NCBI GenBank assembly: GCA_963770535.1
Contig: CAVYPZ010000007.1
Span: 682,001 to 746,000, forward strand
Reading direction: 5' to 3'
DNA from: RYN-230 sp963770535
GTDB taxonomy: Bacteria > Actinomycetota > Actinomycetes > Streptosporangiales > Streptosporangiaceae
DNA: 64,000 nucleotides
This document shows, piece after piece, positions 1 through 8,086 of the stretch (the stretch's first letter is position 1; every line of letters starts with the position of its first letter). The position numbers and the translations under genes are program-made. The notes below the pieces were generated by a model. It had not been told where the DNA came from. It saw only the letters and a list, made by a program, of their open reading frames with translations, and searched no databases.

Positions 1-489
1 CGGCCGCTCGGACTCCAGCAGTTCCTCGTAGTCGATCGCGCCCGGCAGGGCGGAGCGATCGCCATCGCCGAACACGATCAGGTGCTTGACCGTTGTCAGC
101 TCGCCGATGACCGGGGCCAGTGTCGGCGCGAGGCTGGCATCAACGATCATCACCGTGTCCTCGGCGTGACCGGCGATGTAGCGGATCTGCTCCTGGGACA
201 GCCGGATGTTGACGGTATGCAGCACCGCTCCCATGCCCGGCACGGCGAAGTACGCCTCCAGATGCTCCTGGTTGTTCCAGGCGAAGGTGGCCACCCGGTC
301 GCCCGGCCGGACGCCAAGGCGGCGCAGGCCGGCCGCCAGCTGCGCTGCCCGGTCCGCCAGGGCGGCGAAACTGGTCCGGCGGGCACCTTCAGCCCCGGCG
401 GTGACCACCATGCTGTCCGCGTAGGTGAGCCGCCCGTGCTCGAAGATGTGCCTGACGGTGAGCGGAAAGTCTGACATCGTGCTCTGCAT
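1..489 (-). CDS. Acyl-CoA synthetase (AMP-binding), N-terminal part, cut by window edge
   Basis: Reading the minus strand from ATG at 489 gives 163 codons with no stop before the window edge, so the gene continues outside. The visible part is the N-terminal lobe of an acyl-CoA/acid-CoA ligase: it has the stretch RVATFAWNNQEHLEAYFAVP and later VLHTVNIRLS, typical of medium/long-chain fatty acyl-CoA synthetases. The ATP-binding P-loop lies beyond the edge. A GGGAG ribosome site ends about 8 nt before this ATG, which favours it over the ATG at 477. It starts 5 nt after the stop of the upstream ligase gene, so the two are co-transcribed. Substrate unknown. Confidence 0.85.
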   Translation of the reverse strand, partial: MQSTMSDFPLTVRHIFEHGRLTYADSMVVTAGAEGARRTSFAALADRAAQLAAGLRRLGVRPGDRVATFAWNNQEHLEAYFAVPGMGAVLHTVNIRLSQEQIRYIAGHAEDTVMIVDASLAPTLAPVIGELTTVKHLIVFGDGDRSALPGAIDYEELLESERP

Positions 490-494
490 ATCGG

Positions 495-2003
495 TTAGCT
501 CCCTGATACTCGCTCTTGCCGGCCGGCCCAGTGCGGATCGCGCAGCTGGCGTTTGAGGATCTTGCCTGCCGCGGACTTCGGCAGTGGCTCGGTGCGCACC
601 TCGATCTGCCTGGGCACCTTGAATCTGGCGATACGGGCGCGGCAGTGAGCGATCAGCTCCTCGGGCGGGACGTCCTCCCGGCAGACCACGACCGCGTGGA
701 CCGCCTCGCCCCAGCGCTCGTCGGGGACGCCGAAGACGGCGGCCTCGGCGACAGAGGGATGCGCGGCGAGAGCATTCTCGACCTCCGTGGAGTAGACGTT
801 CTCGCCGCCGCTGATGATCATGTCCTTGGCCCGGTCCACCAGGAAGAGGTACGACTCCTCGTCCCGGTAGCCAAGGTCGCCGGTGTGATACCACTCGCCG
901 GTCAGGACTGCGGCCGTCTCGTCCGGCTTGTTCCAGTAGCCGGCCATCACGCTGGGGCTTCGCACGACGACCTCGCCCACCGTCCACGGCGGCCTGTCGG
1001 CCCCGGCGGCGTCGAGGATCCGCAGATCAACGCCCACCGCGGGCTGGCCGCACGAACCCGCTCGCGGCGTGTCGAGCACGCGCTCCTCATGGGGTAGCAG
1101 CGTGGTGATCGGTGTCGCCTCGGTGGTGCCGTAGACGTGCAGCAACTCGGCCTGCGGGAAAGCCTGGTGGGCGCGCTTGAGTGTCTCCGTGGCGATCGGC
1201 GAGGCGCCATGACTCAGGTAGCGCAGCGAGCTGACCCGCCGCGGCCGCGCCAGCTGGGCGCCCGCGGCAGCGGCCAGCATCGTCGGCACGAGCAGCGTGT
1301 GCGTAACGCCCTCACGCTCGATGAGGTCGAGCGTGAGATCGGGATCGAAGCTGGGCATGATCACGTGGGTCCCGCCGGCCCATACCGTGGCGAGCATGGC
1401 AATCGTCCCGCCGGTATGGAACATCGGCGAGGCCACCAGCCACCGCGTGTCCTGGCTGAAGGGCCACGTGGCCATGAAGTGCAGCCCGCTGGAGACCAGG
1501 CCGCGATGGCTGTGCATCGCACCCTTCGCGATCCCCGTGGTGCCGGATGTGTAGAACAGGACGGCCAGATCGTCCTCGGCGACCCCCTGCCCCAGGGGCA
1601 CCTCGTCCGCCGCGCTGATCAGGTCCTCATACTCGTCGGGCAGCGCAAAGATGCGCTCGACGCCGGCGGCGCCCGGGTAGGCGCCGTCGGCGAAGAGCAC
1701 GTGGACGCCCGCGTCTTCGAGGATGGCCCGCATCTCTGCGGGGGCCAGCCGGGAATTGACGGGCACGAGGACGAAACCCGCGGCCGGAACCCCGAGGTAG
1801 AGCTCCAGGTAACGGTCAGAATTGAGCCCGATGACGCCGACGCGGTCCCCCCGGGAGAGCCCGAGCCCGCTCAGCGCCCCGGCCAGCCGCCGGCATCGCG
1901 ACCCGAGTTCCGCATAAGTCCGGCGGCGGTCGCCGCAGACGACTGCGCAGGAGCCGCTCGCGATCCGCTGCGCCCGCTCCAGCGGTGCTACGAAGGTGTA
2001 CAT
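495..2003 (-). CDS. Acyl-CoA synthetase / acid-CoA ligase (ANL superfamily)
   Basis: About 502 residues, normal for fatty-acid/aromatic-acid CoA ligases, which make acyl-AMP and then acyl-CoA. Visible ANL motifs in order: P-loop YTSGTTGIAKG, YGTTEATP, the hinge-region motif YHTGDLGYRD, SGGENVYSTEVE, and the C-terminal catalytic lysine in PKSAAGKILKR. ATG at 2003 is chosen because GGGAGG lies about 11 nt before it; the open frame extends to 2060 without a good ribosome site. The promoter at 2103-2131 contains a PaaR-type operator, placing this gene in the phenylacetate regulon. It is not a PaaK-type phenylacetate-CoA ligase (different subfamily and longer), so its substrate could be phenylacetate, a phenyl-fatty acid or something else. 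Confidence 0.88.
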   Translation of the reverse strand: MYTFVAPLERAQRIASGSCAVVCGDRRRTYAELGSRCRRLAGALSGLGLSRGDRVGVIGLNSDRYLELYLGVPAAGFVLVPVNSRLAPAEMRAILEDAGVHVLFADGAYPGAAGVERIFALPDEYEDLISAADEVPLGQGVAEDDLAVLFYTSGTTGIAKGAMHSHRGLVSSGLHFMATWPFSQDTRWLVASPMFHTGGTIAMLATVWAGGTHVIMPSFDPDLTLDLIEREGVTHTLLVPTMLAAAAGAQLARPRRVSSLRYLSHGASPIATETLKRAHQAFPQAELLHVYGTTEATPITTLLPHEERVLDTPRAGSCGQPAVGVDLRILDAAGADRPPWTVGEVVVRSPSVMAGYWNKPDETAAVLTGEWYHTGDLGYRDEESYLFLVDRAKDMIISGGENVYSTEVENALAAHPSVAEAAVFGVPDERWGEAVHAVVVCREDVPPEELIAHCRARIARFKVPRQIEVRTEPLPKSAAGKILKRQLRDPHWAGRQERVSGS

Positions 2004-2102
2004 CCCCACGTTCGCCTCCCGCGATGAGGCCACGCTGGCTGCCTCGGTCGCCCGTCTCACGATCAGGTGGACGGCGGGGGAATCCCCGTGCGGCGTAATC
2101 GA

Positions 2103-2131
2103 ATCGTAACCGACCGTTCGGTTGGTGTCAA
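2103..2131 (-). promoter_or_regulatory. Promoter with embedded PaaR-type operator
   Basis: Read on the minus strand: -35 TTGACA (2126-2131), a 17-bp spacer, and -10 TACGAT (2103-2108). The spacer contains the palindrome AACCGA-N4-TCGGTT (2108-2123), which fits ACCGNNCGNNCGGT, the core described for the TetR-family repressor PaaR of corynebacteria. A repressor bound here would block RNA polymerase. It drives the two acyl-CoA ligase genes. Sequence match is direct; the identity of the repressor is inference. Confidence 0.72.
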
Positions 2132-2243
2132 CACATGTGGTGACTTGCGACTATCCGTGCTGTATAGGAAGATCCGGCCGCGGTGACCGGGGTGACGGCG
2201 GCGCCGCGGAGGCGGCCGCGGCCCATGGGCAGCCGCTGCCAGG

Positions 2244-3347
2244 TCAGCCGTCGTAGTCCAGCACGACCCGCTCGCTGGTCGGGTGACTCTGGCAGGTCAG
2301 CACGTATCCGCTGATGATCTCATCCTGCTCGAGCGCGTAGTTCCGCTCCATGTCGGCCGTGCCCTCGACCAGCCTGGCCCGGCAGGTACCGCACACTCCG
2401 CCTTTGCAGGCGTACGGGGCGTCCTGGCGGACCCGCAGCACGGCATCGAGGATCGGCTCCGCGCCCTGGCCGAGCTCGAACGTCGTCGACCGGCCGTCGA
2501 GCCTGACGGTGACAGCGCTGCTCCCCCCGGCAGCCGCGGCTGCCCGGCGGCTGTCCAGGGCCGCCGGGGGGAACGCCCCGACGTGGAAGAGCTCGGTGTG
2601 GATGCGCTCGCCGGGCACCCCGGCTCCGGCGAGCGCCAGCCGGGCCTGCTGCACCATGCCGAACGGGCCGCAGAGAAACCATTCATCTACGTCATCCGGC
2701 GGCAGCAGGACGCCGAGCAGGCGGGTCAGCCGCTGCCGGTCGAGGCGGCCGGACAGCAGGTCGGACTCCTGCGGTTCGCGGGAGAGGAAGTTCAGCAGGC
2801 AGAACCGGTCGGGGTAGCGGTTCTTGAGGTCCTGCAGCTCCTCGAGGAACATGATGGAACTGGTCGTCCGGTTGCCGTACAGCAGGGTGACCTGGCTCGC
2901 CGGCTCGACCTGCAGCGTGGTGGCCAGCAGCGACAGGACTGGCGTGATGCCGCTGCCTGCCACGATCGCGGCGTAGCGCTTGGTGTTCGCCGGGTCGAGC
3001 CGGGTAAAGAACCGGCCGGTGGGGGTCATGACGTCGAGCACGTCGCCGGGCCGCAGCCGCTCGGCGGCGTAGGACGAGAACGCGCCATCCGGCAGCCGTT
3101 TCACGCCGATCCGCAAAGATCCCGAGGACGCGGGCGAGCAGATCGAGTAGTTACGGCGTACCCCGCTGCCGCCGAGGTCGCACTGGATCGCGACGTGCTG
3201 GCCCTGGGTGAAGTGGTATTCCTCGCGCAGCTCGACCGGGACGTCGAAGGTAATGGCCACGCTGTCGTCGGTAAGCCGGTCGACCTGGGCGACACGCAGC
3301 GGATGGAAGACCGCGTGCCGCCGCGCGGACGTGCGTGGCGTGGCCAT
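2244..3347 (-). CDS. paaE: PaaE, reductase of the phenylacetyl-CoA epoxidase
   Basis: 367 residues. Passes electrons from NAD(P)H through FAD and a 2Fe-2S cluster to the PaaABC(D) monooxygenase, which epoxidises the ring of phenylacetyl-CoA. The N-terminal half is a ferredoxin-reductase FAD/NAD domain (RRNYSICSPASS; GSGITPVLSLL). The C-terminal ferredoxin domain carries the plant-type cysteines CKGGVCGTC followed about 30 residues later by LTCQS. ATG at 3347 overlaps the paaD stop as TGATG, so translation is coupled; the open frame runs further upstream only because the DNA is GC-rich. Last gene of the paaABCDE operon. Confidence 0.95.
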   Translation of the reverse strand: MATPRTSARRHAVFHPLRVAQVDRLTDDSVAITFDVPVELREEYHFTQGQHVAIQCDLGGSGVRRNYSICSPASSGSLRIGVKRLPDGAFSSYAAERLRPGDVLDVMTPTGRFFTRLDPANTKRYAAIVAGSGITPVLSLLATTLQVEPASQVTLLYGNRTTSSIMFLEELQDLKNRYPDRFCLLNFLSREPQESDLLSGRLDRQRLTRLLGVLLPPDDVDEWFLCGPFGMVQQARLALAGAGVPGERIHTELFHVGAFPPAALDSRRAAAAAGGSSAVTVRLDGRSTTFELGQGAEPILDAVLRVRQDAPYACKGGVCGTCRARLVEGTADMERNYALEQDEIISGYVLTCQSHPTSERVVLDYDG

Positions 3348-3838
3348 CAGATCGCCTTGAAGTAGTCGAACGGCTCCAGGCAGGCGTTGCATGCGTGCAG
3401 CGCCTTGCATGCCGTGGAGCCGAACCGGTTGATCTGCCGTGTGTCGGGCGAGCCGCACCGCGGGCAGCGCACGGACAGGGCCAGCGGAACCGGCCCGGAA
3501 CCGGGCTGGCTGGGCGGCGCGATGCCGAACTCCCGCAGCCGCTGCCTGCCCTCATCGCTCATCCAGTCGGTCGTCCAGGCCGGTGAGAGCACGATCCGCA
3601 CCTCGACCTCGGGCCGGCCGCAGCGCGCGCAGGCGTCGATGATCTCGCGGCGGATGACGTCCATGGCCGGGCAGCCGGAGTAGGTCGGGGTGATCGTCAC
3701 CTGCACCCGCCCGTCGGCGTCAAGGCTGACACTCCGGAGAATGCCGAGGTCGGCGATCGTGAGCACGGGTATCTCGGGATCGCTCACCTGAGCGACCGCG
3801 TCGTGGATCAGTCCGAAGTCGGACATCACGCTCACCAT
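3347..3838 (-). CDS. paaD: PaaD, maturation factor of phenylacetyl-CoA epoxidase
   Basis: 163 residues, MIP18/DUF59 family. N-terminal DUF59 domain (DPEIPVLTIADLGILRSV; PTYSGCPAMDVI) and a C-terminal zinc-ribbon-like tail with RCPRCGSP and ACKALHACNACLEPF. PaaD is thought to help assemble metal centres of the epoxidase complex. The start overlaps the end of paaC; an alternative ATG lies 12 nt inside (3826), starting MSDFG. The ribosome site does not clearly decide between them. Confidence 0.93.
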   Translation of the reverse strand: MVSVMSDFGLIHDAVAQVSDPEIPVLTIADLGILRSVSLDADGRVQVTITPTYSGCPAMDVIRREIIDACARCGRPEVEVRIVLSPAWTTDWMSDEGRQRLREFGIAPPSQPGSGPVPLALSVRCPRCGSPDTRQINRFGSTACKALHACNACLEPFDYFKAI

Positions 3839-4590
3839 CTCGCCCCCGGGTGGGCACGGGCCAGCTGCTGCATCTCCGCCAGCAGGTCCCGCATGCCTGC
3901 TGTATGCAGGCCCCGCCGGCCCCCGCCCGACGCAGTCCAGGTGGCGGGCTGGGTGAGCGTCGCCTCACGCAGCACTGCGGTGACGTACTCGTTCCAGGCA
4001 GGCCACAGCGACGACGCGTCAACCGCTATGCCGTTGGCCGCCAGCATCTGCTCCAGCGGATCGCTGGAGAACATCTCGTCGACATACGGCCAGACGCGCC
4101 GCAGCCCGGCCTGCATCCGCCGGCGGGATTCATCTGAGCCGTCACCGAGCCGCAGGGTCCACTGCATGGCATGGTCGCGGTGGTAGGCGACCTCCTTGAC
4201 CGCTTTGCCGGCCACCCCGGCGAGGGTCTCGTCCCGCGAGTTCTGCAGATTCTGGTACAGCTCGAGCTGGTAGCTGGAGAACAGCAGCTGGCGCGCTATC
4301 GTCTGGGCGAAGTCGCCGTTCTCGAGCTCGACAATACGCAGGTTGCTGAACTGGCGCTCGTCGCGGAAGAAGGCGAGATCGTCCTCGGTGCGGCCGTTGC
4401 CCTCCACGTCACCGGCGTGGGTCAGCAGTGCACGGGCCTGGCCGAGCAGGTCCAAGGCGACGTTGGCCATCGCCACGTCCTCTTCCAGCTCCGGCGCGGA
4501 CGAAATCCATTCGGCGAGCCGCTGGGCCAGGATCAGCGCGTCGTCACCCAGCCGCAGCGCGTAGCTGGCGAGGGCGGGCCGCGCGATCAC
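3832..4590 (-). CDS. paaC: PaaC, structural subunit of phenylacetyl-CoA epoxidase
   Basis: 252 residues, matching the usual length of about 250. Ferritin-like fold subunit that pairs with PaaA and lacks the di-iron site. Recognisable family stretches are LGDDALILAQRLAEW, LDLLGQARALL, NGDFAQTIARQLLFSSY and AYHRDHAMQWTLRLGDG. The start is GTG at 4590, overlapping the paaB stop as GTGA; the open frame upstream of it is spurious. It is followed by paaD with a 7-nt overlap. Confidence 0.95.
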   Translation of the reverse strand: MIARPALASYALRLGDDALILAQRLAEWISSAPELEEDVAMANVALDLLGQARALLTHAGDVEGNGRTEDDLAFFRDERQFSNLRIVELENGDFAQTIARQLLFSSYQLELYQNLQNSRDETLAGVAGKAVKEVAYHRDHAMQWTLRLGDGSDESRRRMQAGLRRVWPYVDEMFSSDPLEQMLAANGIAVDASSLWPAWNEYVTAVLREATLTQPATWTASGGGRRGLHTAGMRDLLAEMQQLARAHPGARW

Positions 4591-4871
4591 AGGTGCTGCA
4601 CCTCGCTGGGGATGTCGTAGAACGTCGGGTGACGGTAGATCTTGTCGGCGGCGGGCGCGAAGAAGGGATCCTTCTCCTCCGGCGAGCTGGCCGTGATCGC
4701 CGACGCGGGCACCACCCAGATCGAGACGCCCTCCTGCCGCCGGGTGTAGACGTCGCGGGCGTTGCGCAGGGCCATCTGCGCGTCCGGCGCGTGCAGGCTT
4801 CCGGCGTGGGTGTGCGACAGCCCGCGCCGGCTCCGGACAAAGACCTCCCACAGCGGCCACTCGCGGCTCAT
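4587..4871 (-). CDS. paaB: PaaB, small subunit of phenylacetyl-CoA epoxidase
   Basis: 94 residues, the normal size of PaaB. Begins MSREWPLWEVFVRSRRGLSH and contains the family hallmarks HAGSLHAPDAQMALRNARD and VYTRRQEGVSIWVVP. PaaB bridges the PaaAC units of the multicomponent monooxygenase. ATG at 4871 overlaps the paaA stop (ATGA), and its own stop overlaps the GTG of paaC, so the operon is tightly coupled. Confidence 0.96.
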   Translation of the reverse strand: MSREWPLWEVFVRSRRGLSHTHAGSLHAPDAQMALRNARDVYTRRQEGVSIWVVPASAITASSPEEKDPFFAPAADKIYRHPTFYDIPSEVQHL

Positions 4872-5899
4872 GCCACCGCCCCCACCTGCCGGGCGGCCCC
4901 GTCGCCGGCCCGCTCGCGGTGTTTCGCCGCGTACGCCAGCGCCGCCTCGCGCACCCAGCCGCCGTCTTCGTGGGCGCGGACGCGATGCTCCATCCGCTGC
5001 CGGTTGCACGGCCCGTCGCCCTTGACGACACGCCGGAACTCGGCCCAGTCAATGGCCCCGAAGTCATAGTGGCCGCGCGCCTGGTTCCACCGCAGCTCAG
5101 GATCGGGCAGCGTGAGGCCCAGCACGTCAGCCTGCGGCGCGGTCATGTCGACGAACTTCTGCCGGAGGGCGTCGTTGGAGTGCCGCTTGATCCGCCACGC
5201 CATCGACTGGGCGGAGTGGGCCGACTCCTCGTCGGGCGGGCCGAACATCATCAGCGACGGCCACCACCAGCGGCCGACCGCGTCCTGCGCCATACCCCGC
5301 TGCGCGGGCGTACCGTGCGAAAGAGTGTTCAGGATCTCGAACCCCTGCCGCTGGTGGAACGATTCCTCCTTGCAGATGCGGACCATCGCGCGCGCGTACG
5401 GCCCGTACGAGCAGCGGCACAGCGCCACCTGGTTGGTGATCGCGGCACCATCGACCAGCCAGCCGATCGCGCCGACGTCGGCCCAGGTGCGGCTCGGGTA
5501 GTTGAAGATGCTCGAGTACTTCTGCCGGCCCGAGTGCAGCATCTCAAGCAGGTCGGAGCGATCGGCGCCGAGCGTCTCGCTCGCGCTGTAGAGGTACAGG
5601 CCGTGGCCTGCCTCATCCTGGACCTTCGCGATCAGGATGGCCTTCCGGCGCAGGCTCGGGGCGCGGCTTATCCAGATACCCTCCGGCTGCATCCCGATGA
5701 TTTCCGAGTGCGCGTGCTGGGCGATCTGGCGGATGAGCGTGTTCCGGTACGCCTCCGGCATCCAGTCACGCGGCTCGATCCGCTGATCGGCGGCGATCAT
5801 CTGCTCGAATCGCTGCCCTGGCTCAGAGTCCGGGGTAATGACCGGTCGGCTGGCGCCGGGCCCGGGACGATCCGCTGCGGTGCCTTCTGGTACGCGCAC
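4868..5899 (-). CDS. paaA: PaaA, catalytic di-iron subunit of phenylacetyl-CoA epoxidase
   Basis: 343 residues, slightly longer than the usual 310-330 because of an N-terminal extension. It adds one oxygen atom to the ring of phenylacetyl-CoA, giving the 1,2-epoxide. The two metal-ligand helices are visible: KVQDEAGHGLYLY and ICKEESFHQRQGF (ExxH motifs). The start is GTG at 5899 with GGAGG about 8 nt upstream. First gene of paaABCDE. A perfect 16-bp PaaR-type palindrome lies 24 nt before the start codon, pointing to phenylacetate-responsive repression. Confidence 0.96.
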   Translation of the reverse strand: MRVPEGTAADRPGPGASRPVITPDSEPGQRFEQMIAADQRIEPRDWMPEAYRNTLIRQIAQHAHSEIIGMQPEGIWISRAPSLRRKAILIAKVQDEAGHGLYLYSASETLGADRSDLLEMLHSGRQKYSSIFNYPSRTWADVGAIGWLVDGAAITNQVALCRCSYGPYARAMVRICKEESFHQRQGFEILNTLSHGTPAQRGMAQDAVGRWWWPSLMMFGPPDEESAHSAQSMAWRIKRHSNDALRQKFVDMTAPQADVLGLTLPDPELRWNQARGHYDFGAIDWAEFRRVVKGDGPCNRQRMEHRVRAHEDGGWVREAALAYAAKHRERAGDGAARQVGAVA

Positions 5900-5914
5900 T
5901 CCCGCCTCCAGCCC

Positions 5915-5938
5915 ACCTTACCAACCGAACGTTCGGTT
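5915..5938 (-). promoter_or_regulatory. PaaR-type operator and -10 of the paaABCDE promoter
   Basis: A perfect 16-bp palindrome, AACCGAACGTTCGGTT, at 5923-5938, exactly matching ACCGNNCGNNCGGT. On the minus strand a -10-like TAAGGT (5915-5920) follows it, so the operator fills the spacer as at 2108-2123; the -35 is weak. It sits between the paaZ stop and the paaA start. Confidence 0.75.
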
Positions 5939-5971
5939 TACTTTCAGGGTACGTTCATGTGCCGGCTGCGG

Positions 5972-8011
5972 TCAACGGGCTGACGGCCACTCCCTCGCCA
6001 CCATCGTGAGAACGTCGTACCTGGCCACGGGAGAACCGTCCTGCTTGGTGATCAGTGCGTCCCAGCGGACCTCGCCGTGCTCGCCGTCGCTGCGCGGGGT
6101 GATGGCCTTGCAGGTCAGCGTCACGGTCAACTGGTCTCCCGGGTAGACGGGGGTGAGGAAGCGCAGGTTGTCGATGCCGTAGTTGGCGAGCACCGGCCCC
6201 GGGTCGGGGTCGACGAACAGGCCGGCCGCCAGCGAGACAACCAGGTAGCCATGCGCCACGATGCCGTCGAAGAAGGGGTTCTCGGCCGCGGCCCGGGCGT
6301 CCGTGTGGGCATAGAAGGTGTCGCCGGTGAACTCGGCGAAGTGCGCGATGTCCCCGGCCGTCACGGTGCGCGGCCCGGCCACGACCGAATCCCCGACCCG
6401 CAGCTGGGCCAGCGACTTCCGGAACGGGTGGGTGCCGTCCATGATGCGTTCGCTGCCCGGCACCCAGCGGCCGGTGATGTTCGAGAGCACCCGCGGGCTG
6501 GCCTGGACGGCGGTGCGCTGCATGTGATGGGTGACGGCGCGGATACCGCCCAGCTCCTCGCCCCCGCCCGCCCGGCCCGGTCCGCCGTGCACCAGCATCG
6601 GCAGCGGCGAGCCATGCCCGGTGGATTCCCCGGCGTCGTCCTGGTCGAGCACGAGCAGCCGCCCGTGCCAGGGCGCGATACCGATCACCACGTCGCGGGC
6701 GAAGTCGGCGTCACTGGTGACGACCGATCCGGCCAGGCTGCCCAGGCCGCGGGCCGCGAGATCGATCGCGTGCGCGGTATCGCGGTAACCGATCAGCGTG
6801 CTCACCGGCCCGAATGCCTCTACCTCGTGGGGCTCGGCGCGCGTCGCGTCGTCGGCGCGGATCAGCACCGGGGACATGAATGCCCCTCGGTCGGCGTCAG
6901 CGCCGACCACCTCGACCTGCTCAGGGTGGCCGAACACCGCAGTCCCGGCCGACATCAGTGCCTTGAGCGAGCGGCGGACCTCGTCCCGCTGGGCGAGGCT
7001 GGCCAGCGCGCCCATCCGCACCGATTCGTCGGCCGGGTTGCCGACGACCACCCGGGCCAGCCGGGCCGATGCCGCTTCCGCTACCGCATCCAGCAGGTTC
7101 TCAGGCACCAGGGCACGCCGGATAGCGGTGCACTTCTGCCCGGCCTTGACGGTCATCTCGGTCACGAGCTGCCGGACGTACAGATCAAACTCCGGGGTGC
7201 CGGGGCCAGCGTCCGGGCCGAGGATGGAGCAGTTCAGCGAGTCCGCCTCGGCGTTGAACCGGACGGCCCGCGCGACCACCACCGGGTGCGTCCGCAGCCG
7301 CTGCGCCGTCGACGCCGACCCGGTGAACGAGACCAGGTCCTGCTCGGTGAGATGGTCGAACAGGTCCCCCACACTGCCGCAGATCAGTTGCAGCGAGCCC
7401 TCGGGCAGCAGCCCCGACTCGACGATGAGCTCGACCAGCCGCGCTGTGAGGTAGGCGGTAGGGCTGGCTGGCTTTACCACGCTGGGAACACCTGCCAGGA
7501 AGGCCGGCGCGAGCTTCTCCAGCGGTCCCCAGACGGGGAAGTTAAACGCGTTGACCTGGACTGCGACCCCATGGCGGGGCGTGAAGATGTGCTGGCCGAG
7601 GAACTGGCCCTCCCGCCCGAGCTGCTCGGCGTCGCCGTCGAGCAGGACCGTGTCGTTCGGCAGCTCCCGGCGGCCCTTGCTGGCATAGCTCAGCAGCACG
7701 CCGATGCCGCCGTCGGTGTCGAACTTCGAGTCCGCCAGCGTCGCGCCCGTGCGAGCCGACAGGGCGTACAGGTCGGGGCGGTGATCACGCAGGAACATGC
7801 CGACCGACTTCAGCATCGCCGCCCGCTGATGGAACGTCAGCGCCCGGAGCGCCGGGCCTGCGACGGTGCGGCCGTACTCCAGGACCGCGCGCATGTCGAT
7901 GCCGGCTGAGGAGATCGTGGTGACCTGCTCCCCGGTGACGGCATCGAGCAACGGCATGCCCTGCGCCGGGGACGTTGCCCATGACCCGTTCACGTAACTG
8001 CGTAGTGCCAT
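5972..8011 (-). CDS. paaZ: PaaZ, bifunctional oxepin-CoA hydrolase / semialdehyde dehydrogenase
   Basis: 679 residues, the usual length for PaaZ (about 680). It opens the oxepin-CoA ring and oxidises the resulting aldehyde with NADP. The N-terminal aldehyde dehydrogenase domain shows NAFNFPVWGPLEKLAPA, the catalytic glutamate region RFNAEADSLNC and the catalytic cysteine in VKAGQKCTAIRR. The C-terminal MaoC-like hydratase domain (about residues 530-679) shows FTGDTFYAHTDA, FFDGIVAHGYL and NYGIDNLRFLTPVYPGDQL. ATG at 8011 has GGAG about 8 nt upstream; the open frame to 8812 is an artefact. Both activities look intact. Divergent from the paaG-like gene across a third operator. Confidence 0.96.
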   Translation of the reverse strand: MALRSYVNGSWATSPAQGMPLLDAVTGEQVTTISSAGIDMRAVLEYGRTVAGPALRALTFHQRAAMLKSVGMFLRDHRPDLYALSARTGATLADSKFDTDGGIGVLLSYASKGRRELPNDTVLLDGDAEQLGREGQFLGQHIFTPRHGVAVQVNAFNFPVWGPLEKLAPAFLAGVPSVVKPASPTAYLTARLVELIVESGLLPEGSLQLICGSVGDLFDHLTEQDLVSFTGSASTAQRLRTHPVVVARAVRFNAEADSLNCSILGPDAGPGTPEFDLYVRQLVTEMTVKAGQKCTAIRRALVPENLLDAVAEAASARLARVVVGNPADESVRMGALASLAQRDEVRRSLKALMSAGTAVFGHPEQVEVVGADADRGAFMSPVLIRADDATRAEPHEVEAFGPVSTLIGYRDTAHAIDLAARGLGSLAGSVVTSDADFARDVVIGIAPWHGRLLVLDQDDAGESTGHGSPLPMLVHGGPGRAGGGEELGGIRAVTHHMQRTAVQASPRVLSNITGRWVPGSERIMDGTHPFRKSLAQLRVGDSVVAGPRTVTAGDIAHFAEFTGDTFYAHTDARAAAENPFFDGIVAHGYLVVSLAAGLFVDPDPGPVLANYGIDNLRFLTPVYPGDQLTVTLTCKAITPRSDGEHGEVRWDALITKQDGSPVARYDVLTMVAREWPSAR

Positions 8012-8048
8012 GCGCCAGCTCCGTCCCCGGCTATCCGGAAAGCGTTCC

Positions 8049-8064
8049 AACCGAACGGTCAGTC
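8049..8064. promoter_or_regulatory. Third PaaR-type operator between paaZ and paaG-like gene
   Basis: AACCGAACGGTCAGTC matches ACCGNNCGNNCGGT with one mismatch in the right arm (CAGT for CGGT). It lies in the 75-bp divergent region, 37 nt from the paaZ ATG and 22 nt from the plus-strand ATG, so one bound repressor could control both genes. A plus-strand -10-like TAACCT lies at 8072-8077. Confidence 0.6.
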
Positions 8065-8086
8065 GTAATGGTAACCTTCGCCAGTA

